A stretch of 64,000 nucleotides of DNA from Xylophilus ampelinus (GTDB lineage: Bacteria; Pseudomonadota; Gammaproteobacteria; Burkholderiales; Burkholderiaceae_C). The stretch lies in the NCBI RefSeq assembly GCF_003217575.1, contig NZ_QJTC01000016.1, forward strand, positions 1-64,000, in the 5' to 3' direction. Below, piece after piece: positions 31,936 through 41,718 of the stretch. Positions within the stretch are counted from its first letter, which is position 1; each line of letters opens with the position of its first letter. Position numbers and translations under genes: made by a program. The notes under the pieces were generated by a model. It saw only the letters and a list, made by a program, of their open reading frames with translations, had not been told where the DNA came from and searched no databases.

Positions 31936-32912
31936 GCCGCTGTGCCCCGGGCGGCGGCGGTTTCGGGCACGCGGTGCGGAGCGGGCCGGATCAGCCAGAG
32001 CGGCTCGGGCGCCACCTGGAAGCGCAGCGGCATCTCCATCCAGGCCAGCTCGCCGTCGGTCGCCACCTTCACCCGGCGGCGGCGCGAGCCACGCGCCGGC
32101 TCCACGTCCAGCGCGCGGAAGGACAGCGTGTCGATCGTCTTCGCATCGTCGAGCCGCCGCAGGGCGCCGCGCAGCAGCAGCCCCACCCGGGCCAGCAGGC
32201 CCTGGGGCTTCATGACCACCGCGGCCAGTGCGCCCTGCGTCAGTGCCTCTCCCTCGGCCACGCCCACCTGCTCGAACTGCAGCGCGTTGTTGCCGACGAA
32301 GAGCGAGGTGGTGCGCAGCTCCCGCACCTTGTCCTGCCACGACAGGCGCAGCGTCCACGGCCGGTGGCCGCGCACCAGCGTCAGCAGGGCCGCGGCGAGC
32401 GCCACCAGCCGGTTGCGGCCGTACTGCGACTTGTAGGTCTCGCGGTCTTCCAGCAGCGCGGCGTAGAGGCCCATGCTGGCGTTGACCAGGAAGACGCGCC
32501 CGTTGACCTGGCCCACCTGCACCGCCTGCGGCGCCTGGGTGAGCAGCACGTCCAGCGCGCCCTCGATCTCGGTCGGGATGCCGTGGTTGCGGCCGAAGTA
32601 GTTGAAGGTGCCCTGCGGCAGCACGCCGAAGGCGCATCCGCTGCCCAGCACCGCCTGCGCCGTCGCGTTGATGGTGCCGTCGCCGCCCGCCACCGCCACG
32701 ATGCCGCCCGCGGCCTTGGCGGCCGCCACGGCGGCACGCGCCTGCTGCTGCGGCCGGTGGCGTTTGTCGATCGGGAAGGTGTGCAGCATGCGGCCGGCCG
32801 CGGTGCATCCGCGTTCGATGACCTCCCGCGCGTTCATCGCTTCGCCCTTGCCGGACTTGGCGTTCAGCACGAGAAAGATCGGCGCGTCGGGCGCGAGGGC
32901 GGGAGTGGGCAT
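31932..32912 (-). CDS. Diacylglycerol kinase family lipid kinase
   Basis: A 326-residue DAGK-catalytic-domain protein. The nucleotide-binding signature is VAVAGGDGTINATA, with LPQGTFNYFGRN following, as in YegS/DgkB-type soluble lipid kinases. It phosphorylates diacylglycerol or a related lipid at the inner membrane face. It is first in the operon with the phosphoesterase and PAP2 phosphatase, so kinase and phosphatases act on the same class of substrate. ATG 32912 fits the family start. The 280 bases to glyQ contain divergent promoter space only. Confidence 0.9.
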   Translation of the reverse strand: MPTPALAPDAPIFLVLNAKSGKGEAMNAREVIERGCTAAGRMLHTFPIDKRHRPQQQARAAVAAAKAAGGIVAVAGGDGTINATAQAVLGSGCAFGVLPQGTFNYFGRNHGIPTEIEGALDVLLTQAPQAVQVGQVNGRVFLVNASMGLYAALLEDRETYKSQYGRNRLVALAAALLTLVRGHRPWTLRLSWQDKVRELRTTSLFVGNNALQFEQVGVAEGEALTQGALAAVVMKPQGLLARVGLLLRGALRRLDDAKTIDTLSFRALDVEPARGSRRRRVKVATDGELAWMEMPLRFQVAPEPLWLIRPAPHRVPETAAARGTAA

Positions 32913-33194
32913 GGGTGGCAGTGCAGGGTGGCGAGCCGCTGCAGTATCGGCGGGTGCCGCCACCGACCCATGCGGACGATGGCCGAAGCGCCTGTCGGAG
33001 AAGGCCTGCAATCCCGGCGCTCCGCTGCAGCGGACGCGCGACGCGGCACGGCTCGCCGGGCCGCGCGGGGCCCCGCAGGGTCGGCACTTTAGAATCGACC
33101 GCTTTGCCGCGCCCCGCCGGGCGGGGCGTTGCGACCGGGCCGGCCCGCCGCGGCCGCGGCCGCGGCCCGGGCCGCCGTTCCTTTTGCGAAAACC

Positions 33195-34103
<909 letters not shown>

Positions 34104-34107
34104 GAAC

Positions 34108-35340
34108 ATGGTTTCCATACCTTTCGAAGGCGATCTGAACTGGCCGGGATATCTTTTCCTGCAGAAGCGGCTCTTTGCAGAAATCGAGCGGGCGGGGCAG
34201 CGTCGGGTAACGCTCGATTTCCGTCGAATGCACCGCGTTTTTCCCAATGGCGCGGTTCCCCTGATCGTCTTGGTCGAGGGATATCGGCATGCCGGTCGCA
34301 CGGTGAACGTAGAGGGAGCCGACACGCACCCCGCAATGTTGTCGCACGACTATCTCGCCCACCTGGATCCATCCCGCGGCATTCGGCCGCGTCTGGGAGC
34401 GTCGGCGGTGCATGTGTTTCATGACGATCTCGAAGTCAACACCTTGATCGATCAGAAGATCCATCAGGTTTTGGGACAGGCGGCCTACGCCCCGGGGGTG
34501 CTGCCTGCATTCGAATGGTTTCTCAACGAAATCGCGGGCAATGTGCTGGTGCATGCAGGTGGCAAAGGGTGGATGCAGGTGCTGGTGCATCCGGCGACCC
34601 GGCATCTTTCCGTGCTGCTCGCCGACGATGGAATCGGGATTCCTGCATCGATCCGGGAGTCGGCACTGCTGCGCGAACGGTTCGGCGACCGGGTGACGGA
34701 TGGCGATGCCATCGAGATCGCGTTGCGCAAGGGTGTCACGTCCAAACCGGACTTCGGACAGGGCAAAGGCCTGGCCGGCACCCTGGCCATCGTCAAGGCC
34801 AGTCCCGGTGGAACCCTGTCCATCACGTCGCAGCAGGGACGGGTCTCCTACGCGTTCGAGGAAGGTCTGAAGGTGCGCGATCACCAGCCGCCACTGCGCG
34901 GTACCCTGGTGGACGTGCAATTGGATTTCTCGGCACCGATCGAGATCGAGAAAGCGCTGTGGGGCCATGTTCCCGTGAATTTCGCCGAGACGGTGTACGG
35001 GAAGGAGTCGCCTGCGGGTGTCATGCGACTGGTCCTGCGCGACGAAGCACCCAGTTTCGGCAACCGCATCACCGGCGCGCGCATCAGGACCAAGATCGAG
35101 AACCTTCTGGAGGTCGCGCCCCACGACGTGTTGGAGATCGACTTCGGCGGCGTTTCCATTCTGGCCTCCTCCTTTGCCGATGAAGTGTTCGGCAAGCTGG
35201 CAGCCCGCCTCGGGATCGTCGGTTTCTCTCGCCGATTGCGATTTCCGAGCCTCAACGCCTTTTGCCAAGGCGTCATCGACGATGTAGTGCAAGCACGGCT
35301 TGCACATAACTATGCAAACAAAAATGGCCCATCAACCTAA
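34108..35340 (+). CDS. STAS / HATPase / DUF4325-like three-domain protein inserted between glyQ and glyS
   Basis: A 410-residue cytoplasmic protein starting at ATG 34108. Residues 1-90 look STAS-like. Residues 105-280 form a GHKL ATPase: N-box FLNEIAGNVLVHA (E141, N145), G1 LADDGIGIP (D173) and G2 GQGKGLAG (217-224). Residues 305-385 match a DUF4325/STAS-like domain (GARIRTKIE, LEIDFGGVSILASSFADEVF). The domain mix resembles anti-sigma and anti-anti-sigma factors. No histidine-kinase phosphoacceptor is seen. Base composition is less GC-rich than glyQ and glyS, which suggests acquisition. Its end overlaps the glyS start. Confidence 0.8.
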   Translation: MVSIPFEGDLNWPGYLFLQKRLFAEIERAGQRRVTLDFRRMHRVFPNGAVPLIVLVEGYRHAGRTVNVEGADTHPAMLSHDYLAHLDPSRGIRPRLGASAVHVFHDDLEVNTLIDQKIHQVLGQAAYAPGVLPAFEWFLNEIAGNVLVHAGGKGWMQVLVHPATRHLSVLLADDGIGIPASIRESALLRERFGDRVTDGDAIEIALRKGVTSKPDFGQGKGLAGTLAIVKASPGGTLSITSQQGRVSYAFEEGLKVRDHQPPLRGTLVDVQLDFSAPIEIEKALWGHVPVNFAETVYGKESPAGVMRLVLRDEAPSFGNRITGARIRTKIENLLEVAPHDVLEIDFGGVSILASSFADEVFGKLAARLGIVGFSRRLRFPSLNAFCQGVIDDVVQARLAHNYANKNGPST

Positions 35341-37504
35341 CCTGCTGGTCGAGCTCTTCGTGGAAGAGCTGCCGCCCAAGGCGCTGAAGAAACTGGGCGA
35401 CGCGTTCGCCGACGTGCTGGCCGAGCAACTCCGCGCCCTGGGCCTGGCCGGCAAGGCGTCGCGCGCCACCGCCTATGCCTCGCCGCGCCGCCTGGCGCTG
35501 CACCTGACCGACGTGGCCGGCCACGCCGCCGACAAGGCCCAGTCGCAGAAGCTGATGCCCGTCTCGGTGGGCCTGGACGCCGCCGGCAACGCCACGCCTG
35601 CGCTGCTGAAGAAGCTGGCCGCGCTCGGCGCCGACGCCTCCGCCGTGCCTGGCCTGCAGCGCCGGGCCGACGGCAAGGCCGAAGCGCTCTTCTACGAAAG
35701 CACCGTGCCCGGCGCCACGCTCTCCGAGGGCCTGCAGAAAGCATTGAACGAGGCCATCGCCAAACTGCCGATCCCCAAGGTTATGGCCTACCAGCTAGGC
35801 GCCGGCAGCGCGATGCCCGGCTGGACCACGGTGAGCTTCGTGCGCCCGGCGCACGGCCTGGTGGCGATGCACGGCAGCGAGGTGCTGCTGTCGGTGCAGG
35901 CGCTGGGCCTGGCCGCCGGCAACGCCACCCACGGCCACCGCTTCGAGGCGCGGGTCGATCCGGTCGTGCTGCGTGATGCCGACAGCTATGCCGAGCAGCT
36001 GCGCGACGAAGGCGCGGTCATCGCCAGCTTCGCCGAGCGCAAGGCCGAGATCGCGCGGCAGTTGAAAGGGGCGGCCGGGCGCATCGGCGGCGGCGTGGTG
36101 CCGATCGAGGACGACGCGCTGCTCGACGAGGTCACCGCGCTGGTCGAGCGGCCCAACGTGCTGGTCTGCGCCTTCGAGCCCGAGTTCCTCGACGTGCCGC
36201 AGGAGTGCCTGATCCTCACGATGAAGGCCAACCAGAAGTACTTCCCGCTGCTGGACGCGTCGGGCAAGCTGACCAACCGCTTCCTGGTGGTGAGCAACAT
36301 CACGCCCGACGACCCGAGCGCGGTGGTCGGCGGCAACGAGCGGGTGGTGCGCCCGCGCCTGGCCGACGCCAAGTTCTTCTTCGACCAGGACCGCAAGAAG
36401 ACCCTGGCCTCGCGCGTCGAATCGCTCGGCAAGGTGGTCTACCACAACAAGCTGGGCAGCCAGGGCGAGCGGATCGAGCGGGTGCGCGCCATCGCCAGGG
36501 CGATCGCCGAGCAGCTCTTCGCCGGCATCGGCGCGCACAACGCGGCGGCGCTGGACACGCCCGAAGGCGAGATCGCCCGCGACTACCTGCTGTCGTGCGT
36601 CGACACCGCCGCCCTGCTGGCCAAGACCGACCTGGTCACCGACATGGTGGGCGAGTTCCCGGAGCTGCAGGGCATCATGGGCGGCTACTACGCCGCCAAC
36701 GACGGCCTGGCGCACGAGGTGGCCCACGCGATCGAGGACCACTACAAGCCGCGCTTCGCCGGCGACAGCCTGCCGCGCGAGAACGTCGGCGTCGTCGTCG
36801 CGATGGCCGACAAGCTGGAGACGCTGGTCGGCATGTTCGGCATCGGCAACCTGCCCACCGGCGACCGCGACCCGTTCGCGCTGCGCCGCCATGCGCTGGG
36901 CGTGATCCGCATGCTGTCCGAGAAGGCGTTGCCGCTGGATCTGGACATGCTGGTGCGCTCTGCCGTGCCGGCCTTCGGCAGCAAGATAGAAGACCCGTCG
37001 GCCGCGCTGCTCGACTTCGTCTACGACCGCCTGGCCGGCAGCCTGCGCGAGCAGGGCTACAGCGCGCAGGAGGTCGATGCGGTGCTGGCCCTGCGCCCGC
37101 AGCGGCTCGGCGACGTGCCCAGGCGCCTGGCCGCGGTGCGCGCCTTCGCCACGCTGCCCGAGGCGGAGGCCCTGGCCGCCGCGAACAAGCGCGTCTCCAA
37201 CATCCTGAAGAAGGCCGGCACCGTCGATGCGCATGTGAGCGAGCTGCTGCTGCAGGAGTCCGCCGAGAAGGACCTCTACGCCGCGCTGCAGCAGGTCGGC
37301 CCGCAGGCGCAGGCCCGGTTCGACGCGGGCGACTACACCGCCTCGCTGCAGACCCTGGCCGCGCTGCGCGCGCCGGTCGATGCGTTCTTCGACGGCGTGA
37401 TGGTCAACGCCGAGCAGATGGACCTGCGGCTCAACCGCCAGGGCCTGCTGCGGGTGCTGCACGATGCGATGAACCGCGTCGCGGACCTCTCCCGTCTGGT
37501 GTGA
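35324..37504 (+). CDS. glyS: Glycyl-tRNA synthetase beta subunit
   Basis: A 726-residue subunit that binds tRNA-Gly, starting at ATG 35324 (MAHQPNLLVELFVEELPPKA), a typical family start. ATG 35312 is an alternative. Both lie inside the end of the preceding gene and neither has a clear ribosome-binding site, so translation probably depends on coupling to that gene. The HD-like and anticodon-binding C-terminal regions are complete and length is normal. Confidence 0.95.
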   Translation: MAHQPNLLVELFVEELPPKALKKLGDAFADVLAEQLRALGLAGKASRATAYASPRRLALHLTDVAGHAADKAQSQKLMPVSVGLDAAGNATPALLKKLAALGADASAVPGLQRRADGKAEALFYESTVPGATLSEGLQKALNEAIAKLPIPKVMAYQLGAGSAMPGWTTVSFVRPAHGLVAMHGSEVLLSVQALGLAAGNATHGHRFEARVDPVVLRDADSYAEQLRDEGAVIASFAERKAEIARQLKGAAGRIGGGVVPIEDDALLDEVTALVERPNVLVCAFEPEFLDVPQECLILTMKANQKYFPLLDASGKLTNRFLVVSNITPDDPSAVVGGNERVVRPRLADAKFFFDQDRKKTLASRVESLGKVVYHNKLGSQGERIERVRAIARAIAEQLFAGIGAHNAAALDTPEGEIARDYLLSCVDTAALLAKTDLVTDMVGEFPELQGIMGGYYAANDGLAHEVAHAIEDHYKPRFAGDSLPRENVGVVVAMADKLETLVGMFGIGNLPTGDRDPFALRRHALGVIRMLSEKALPLDLDMLVRSAVPAFGSKIEDPSAALLDFVYDRLAGSLREQGYSAQEVDAVLALRPQRLGDVPRRLAAVRAFATLPEAEALAAANKRVSNILKKAGTVDAHVSELLLQESAEKDLYAALQQVGPQAQARFDAGDYTASLQTLAALRAPVDAFFDGVMVNAEQMDLRLNRQGLLRVLHDAMNRVADLSRLV

Positions 37505-37593
37505 TGACTCCCTCCCGAAGCGCCTGCGGCGCCTCCCCCGCGAGCGGGCGAACCCGGTGGCCCGGCGAAGCCGATTCCACGGACTCCCTGGGA
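37503..37593 (+). repeat. Dispersed intergenic repeat, family B, copy 2 (diverged)
   Basis: Starts at the glyS stop with ACTCCCTCCCGAAGCGCCTG, then a CCCGCGAGCGGGCGAACC block and GGTGGCCCGGCGAAGCCGAT followed by TCCACGG. It is the most diverged of the family B copies. It sits between glyS and gmhB. Confidence 0.55.
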
Positions 37594-37643
37594 TGGTGCG
37601 GTACCCTTGGCATGCCACGTAGCAACGCAACGGAGCCTCTCGC

Positions 37644-38204
37644 ATGAAACTCGTCATCCTCGACCGCGACGGCACGATCAACCTGGGGCGCGAGGACTTC
37701 GTCACCACGCCCGAGGAATGGGTGCCGCTGCCGGGCGCGCTGGAGGCGGTCGCACGGCTCAACCACGCGGGCTTCCACGTGGTGGTGGTGTCGAACCAGT
37801 CGGGCCTCGGCCGCGGGCTGTTCGACGTGTCGACGCTCAACGCGATCCACGCCAAGATGCACAAGATGCTGGCCGCGGCCGGCGGCCGGGTCGATGCGGT
37901 TTTCTATTGCCCGCACGGCCCGGAAGAAACCTGCACCTGCCGCATGCCGCAGCCGGGCCTGTTCCTGCAGATTTCGGAGCGCTACGGCATCGAGCTGGCC
38001 GGCGTGCCGCTGGTGGGCGACCGGCTGCGCGACGTGCAGGCCGGTGCGGCGGCCGGCTGCGAGCCGCACCTGGTGCTGTCGGGCCCGCAGGCCCATGTGC
38101 CGGCCGAGCTGCCGCCGGGCACCCGGGTGCATGCCGACCTGAGCGCTTTCGCCGCCTTCGTGGTGGAGCGCGCCGCCATGGCCGACCTGCAGATCGCCGT
38201 CTGA
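37644..38204 (+). CDS. gmhB: D-glycero-beta-D-manno-heptose 1,7-bisphosphate 7-phosphatase
   Basis: A 186-residue HAD phosphatase of the histidinol-phosphatase/GmhB subfamily. It shows LDRDGTIN (nucleophile Asp and acid Asp), VSNQSGLGRG and the Cys/His zinc loop FYCPHGPEETCTCRMP followed by VGDRLRDVQAG. It removes the 7-phosphate in ADP-heptose synthesis for lipopolysaccharide. It is followed closely by plsC, with a family A repeat filling the gap. Confidence 0.93.
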   Translation: MKLVILDRDGTINLGREDFVTTPEEWVPLPGALEAVARLNHAGFHVVVVSNQSGLGRGLFDVSTLNAIHAKMHKMLAAAGGRVDAVFYCPHGPEETCTCRMPQPGLFLQISERYGIELAGVPLVGDRLRDVQAGAAAGCEPHLVLSGPQAHVPAELPPGTRVHADLSAFAAFVVERAAMADLQIAV

Positions 38205-38205
38205 T

Positions 38206-38262
38206 CTGCTACTAAAATGATAGCTATAAGTCGGCGCGGATCGCCGGCTGCGGTACTAAAAG
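38206..38262 (+). repeat. Dispersed intergenic repeat, family A, copy 3
   Basis: TGCTACTAAAATGATAGCTA, then GTCGGCGCGGATCGCCGGCT, then GCGGTACTAAAAG. It is nearly identical in layout to copy 4 at 46100. It begins two bases after the gmhB stop and supplies the first in-frame ATG of plsC. Confidence 0.8.
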
Positions 38263-39008
38263 CCTTGAAACCGACCTACTTCTTCCGCTCCGTCCTGCAT
38301 GCGCTCTGGATGCTGGTCACCGTCGTCCCGTGGGCGATCGTCATGTTGGTGGCCTCGCTCTGGCGCAAGGGTCCGGCGATGTACTGGATGGCCGCCCGCT
38401 GGCTGGGCTGGGCGGTCGACGGTGCGCGCGTGCTGCTGGGCATCCGGGTCGAGGTGCAGGGCATGGAGAACCTGCCGACGGGCGAGACCAGCGCCGCGGT
38501 GCTGCTGGTCAAGCACCAGTCGACCTTCGAGACCTTCCTGATGCCCACGCTGATGCCGCATCCGCTGGCCTACGTGTTCAAGCGCGAACTCCTGCGGGTG
38601 CCGTTCTTCGGCTGGGCGATGTCGCGGATGGACATGGTCCACATCGACCGGCGCGACGGCACCCGCGCCTTCGCCAAGGTGGTGGACCAGGGCCGCCGGC
38701 TGCTGGCGCAGGGCGTGTGGGTGATCATGTTCCCCGAGGGCACCCGCATCCCGCGCGGCCGCCAGGGCACCTACAAGACCGGCGGCACCCGCCTGGCGAT
38801 CGCGACCGGCGCGCCGGTGGTGCCGGTGGCCGTCACCTCGGCCAAGGTCTGGCCGCGCAAGGCCTTCGTCAAGGTGCCCGGCACGGTGCACGTCTCCATC
38901 GGCCCGGCGATCCCCAGCGTCGGCCGCCAAGCCGAAGAGCTGATGCAGGAAGTGCAGACCTGGATCGAGGCCGAGATGCGCCGGCTGGATCCCGAGGCCT
39001 ACCGGTAG
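38217..39008 (+). CDS. plsC: 1-acylglycerol-3-phosphate O-acyltransferase (PlsC family)
   Basis: A membrane acyltransferase of 263 residues as drawn. A signal-anchor helix (about residues 27-47) precedes VKHQSTFETF (the HX4D-like block, here HX4E), the second block HIDRRDGTR and FPEGTRIPRG. It makes phosphatidic acid. The first 16 residues (MIAISRRGSPAAVLKA) are encoded by the intergenic repeat, so the ancestral start may be TTG 38265 (LKPTYFFRS). The Glu in place of the usual catalytic Asp in the first block occurs in part of the family. Confidence 0.88.
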   Translation: MIAISRRGSPAAVLKALKPTYFFRSVLHALWMLVTVVPWAIVMLVASLWRKGPAMYWMAARWLGWAVDGARVLLGIRVEVQGMENLPTGETSAAVLLVKHQSTFETFLMPTLMPHPLAYVFKRELLRVPFFGWAMSRMDMVHIDRRDGTRAFAKVVDQGRRLLAQGVWVIMFPEGTRIPRGRQGTYKTGGTRLAIATGAPVVPVAVTSAKVWPRKAFVKVPGTVHVSIGPAIPSVGRQAEELMQEVQTWIEAEMRRLDPEAYR

Positions 39009-39020
39009 TTGGCGTTGTCG

Positions 39021-40022
39021 ATGGACCGCCTGGTACAGCTCGCGCTCGATTTCTTCGGCCTGGGTCCGCCCGCAGAGGACGCGGGCGCCATGGCGCCGCC
39101 GCGCCGCCCGGCACCGAGCCGGCTGCCCCGGCCGCGCATCTCGCGTCCGCGCCTGCCTGATGCCGACGACCTGCAGCCGGCAGCCCTGCTGGCCGAGGCC
39201 GACGGCACCCTGCCGCAGCATCCGCGCGCCAACCGCGAGGCGCTGCTCGACACCCGGCGCGTGGCCTACGAATTCCTGCGGGGCAAGCGCCGCACCATCG
39301 GCTTTTCGGTCAGCCACGAAGGCCTGGCGGTGCGGGCCCCTTCCTGGGTGCCGCTGCACGAGGTCGACGACGCCCTGGTCGCCAAGGCCGCCTGGATCCT
39401 GCGCAAGCTGGCAGAGGCCGGCGCGGTGCACGAGAAGCGGGCGCAGAACCGCATCGCCTGGGCCGACGGGGTGCAGTTCCCGCTGCTGGGCCGGCCGGTC
39501 ACCGTGCGGCTGGTGCGCCCGGCCGGCGCCGCCGCGGGCCGCGGCGCGCGGGCGGTGCTGTGGACGCCGCCGGAGACGGTGGCGGGCGATGGCGCGGCGG
39601 ACGGTGCACCGGCCGTCGATGGCGCAGCGGCCACCGCCGAGCTGCGCCTGCCGCTGCCGGTCGATGCCGCGCCGGTGACCATCGCGGCGGCGGTGCGCAG
39701 CTGGATGCTGTCGGAGGCGCGCCAGCATTTCGTGCGCCGGCTGGAGCACTTCGCGCCGCGGCTGCGGGTGCGCTTCACCCGCCTGTCGCTGACCAGCGCC
39801 CGCACCCGCTGGGGCAGCGCCAGCAGCGACGGATCGATCCGTCTGCACTGGCGGCTGATGCATTTCCGGCCCGAGGTGGTCGACTACGTGGTGGTGCACG
39901 AACTGGCCCATTTGCGCCACATGGACCACAGCCCGCGCTTCTGGGCGGTGGTGGCGACCGAGGTGCCCGACCATCCGGCGATGCGGCGCGAGCTGCGGCA
40001 GGACTCGGTGCCGCGGTGGTAG
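39021..40022 (+). CDS. YgjP/SprT-like zinc metallopeptidase (COG1451)
   Basis: A 333-residue protein. The C-terminal half contains the zincin motif VVVHELAHLRHMDHSPRFW (HExxH form HELAH, with a later His), and LTSARTRWGSASSDGSI is the conserved block before it. Members of COG1451 are putative metal-dependent hydrolases. The first 70 residues are Pro/Ala-rich and variable, and a low-complexity insertion lies near 170-200. ATG 39021 is preferred over TTG 39009. Confidence 0.88.
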   Translation: MDRLVQLALDFFGLGPPAEDAGAMAPPRRPAPSRLPRPRISRPRLPDADDLQPAALLAEADGTLPQHPRANREALLDTRRVAYEFLRGKRRTIGFSVSHEGLAVRAPSWVPLHEVDDALVAKAAWILRKLAEAGAVHEKRAQNRIAWADGVQFPLLGRPVTVRLVRPAGAAAGRGARAVLWTPPETVAGDGAADGAPAVDGAAATAELRLPLPVDAAPVTIAAAVRSWMLSEARQHFVRRLEHFAPRLRVRFTRLSLTSARTRWGSASSDGSIRLHWRLMHFRPEVVDYVVVHELAHLRHMDHSPRFWAVVATEVPDHPAMRRELRQDSVPRW

Positions 40023-40023
40023 C

Positions 40024-40217
40024 TGAGTTCTCCCCCAGGCTTCGCACTTCGTGTCTTCGCCAACACCCTTCCGGGGGCGACACCGGTGGCCCGGCGGAGC
40101 CGGATCCACGGTGTCACTGAGTTCACCCCCAGGCGTCGCATCTCGTGTCTTCGCCACCCCCCCTCTCCGGGGGCGACACCGGCAGCCTGGCGGAGCCAGT
40201 TCTGCGGTGTCCCTGAG
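40024..40217 (+). repeat. Dispersed intergenic repeat, family B, two tandem copies (3 and 4)
   Basis: Two copies of about 95 bases stand head to tail (about 40024-40118 and 40119-40217). Each contains a CAGGC-TCGCA block, TCGTGTCTTCGCCA, a CCGGGGGCGACACCGG core and a GCGGAGCC block ending near CGGTGTC. They fill most of the 316-base gap between the metallopeptidase and the SDR gene. The rest of the gap (40218-40338) shows nothing recognisable. Confidence 0.75.
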
Positions 40218-40338
40218 GGCGGGCGCGCTGATTTGACCTTCGCTTGCCTTGCTGGTGCGCTGGCGATTTCGCGGTCGCGGCGCTCTGCGGCCTAGCTGCG
40301 TTTTTCGACGGTCGCGGCGTTGCGCATGGGCGGGACTT

Positions 40339-41115
40339 TTATCGCGCGTGGGTGACGCCGCCGTCGACCACCAGGGTCGAACCTACGACGTAGTCGCCGG
40401 CGCGGGCGGCCAAGTAAATTGCGGCGCCGGCCATGTCGTCGTCGCGGCCGATGCGGCCGGCGGGGATGCGGGCGGCGGTGGCGTCGGCCTCGTCGCGGGC
40501 GGCGCGGTTCATGTCGGAGGCGAAGGCGCCGGGGGCGATCGCGCTGACGACGACGTGGTCCTTCACCAGCGTCAGCGCCAGGCGGCGGGTCAGCTGGATC
40601 AGGCCGGCCTTGCTGGCGGCGTAGGAGTAGGTCTCCAGCGGGTTGACCGAGATGCCGTCGATCGAGGCGATGTTGATCACCTTGGCCGGCCGCTGGGCGC
40701 TGGCGGCGGCGCGCAGCGCGGGCAGCAGCGCCTGGGTAAGGAAAAAGGGCGCCTTCGGGTTGGTGTCGACCACCTTGTCCCAGCCGTTCTCCGGAAAGTC
40801 GGCCAGCGGCGCGCCCCAGGCGGCGCCGGCGTTGTTGACCAGGATGTCCAGGCCCGGCTCCAGCGCCTGGAAGGTCGCGGCGAGAGCTTGCGCGCCGGCG
40901 AGCGTCGCCACGTCGGCGGGCAGGGCGATGCATTGGCGGCCGCCGCTGTGTGCCGACAGCTCGCGCGCGGCCTGCTCGCAGGCCTCGGCCTTGCGCGCCG
41001 AGATGTAGACCCGGGCGCCCTGGGCCAAAAAGCCGGCGGCGATCATGCGGCCGATGCCGCGTGATCCGCCGGTGACGAGCGCGGTGCGCCCTGCGAGCGA
41101 GAACAGATCCTGCAT
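40339..41115 (-). CDS. Short-chain dehydrogenase/reductase (glucose-dehydrogenase-like SDR)
   Basis: A 258-residue classical SDR. It shows the cofactor loop VTGGSRGIG, NNAGAAWGAP, the catalytic Ser in IASIDGIS and YSYAASKAG (Tyr, Lys). ATG 41115 is preceded by AGGAGA. The sequence resembles 3-oxoacyl-ACP-reductase-like SDRs of unknown substrate. It is divergent from the rhodanese gene, with 128 bases between. Confidence 0.9.
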   Translation of the reverse strand: MQDLFSLAGRTALVTGGSRGIGRMIAAGFLAQGARVYISARKAEACEQAARELSAHSGGRQCIALPADVATLAGAQALAATFQALEPGLDILVNNAGAAWGAPLADFPENGWDKVVDTNPKAPFFLTQALLPALRAAASAQRPAKVINIASIDGISVNPLETYSYAASKAGLIQLTRRLALTLVKDHVVVSAIAPGAFASDMNRAARDEADATAARIPAGRIGRDDDMAGAAIYLAARAGDYVVGSTLVVDGGVTHAR

Positions 41116-41243
41116 GCCGTTGTCTCCTGTTCTGTTTGTCGGTGTGCTGCGGCAGCTTACGGCGCGGGCGATGCGCGGCCGGTCGCCTGCGTGCCACCGA
41201 AGGTACGAACAGCGCATCGCCCAGGACTGGCAGAATTTCCGCC

Positions 41244-41678
41244 ATGACCCAACCCACCCCATCCGCCACCCCGTCCCCTACCCCCGCCGACGGCTACGCC
41301 GGCGACGTCACCCCCGTCCAGGCCTGGGACTGGGTGCAATCCGGCCAGGCGGTGCTGGTCGATGTGCGCACCGATGCCGAACGCGAGTGGGTCGGCTTCG
41401 TGCCCGGTGCGGTGCCGCTGGCCTGGAAGCAGTGGCCCGGCATGGCGCCCAACCCGGCATTCGACGCGGGCGTGCAGGCCGCCGCGCAGGGCGGCAAGGT
41501 CGTGGTGCTGCTGTGCCGCAGCGGCGTGCGTTCGGTGGCGGCTGCGCGCCGCGCGACCGAGTTGGGTGTGGAGGCCTACAACATCCTCGAAGGCTTCGAG
41601 GGCGATGCCGATGCCGAGCAGCACCGCGGCCGCACCGGCGGATGGCGGATGCGCGGGCTGCCTTGGCAGCAGAAGTAG
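41244..41678 (+). CDS. Rhodanese-like domain protein
   Basis: A 144-residue single-domain rhodanese. Residues 20-125 form the domain, with VLVDVRTDAEREWVG and the active-site loop LLCRSGVRSVAA containing the catalytic Cys. It transfers sulfane sulfur to a thiol acceptor. The first 18 residues are Pro/Thr-rich. It is convergent with the VapC gene. The partner is not indicated by context. Confidence 0.9.
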   Translation: MTQPTPSATPSPTPADGYAGDVTPVQAWDWVQSGQAVLVDVRTDAEREWVGFVPGAVPLAWKQWPGMAPNPAFDAGVQAAAQGGKVVVLLCRSGVRSVAAARRATELGVEAYNILEGFEGDADAEQHRGRTGGWRMRGLPWQQK

Positions 41679-41718
41679 GGGTGGCATCGGAGCTGCCACG
41701 CCCCGGTTCTGTGCTGGC

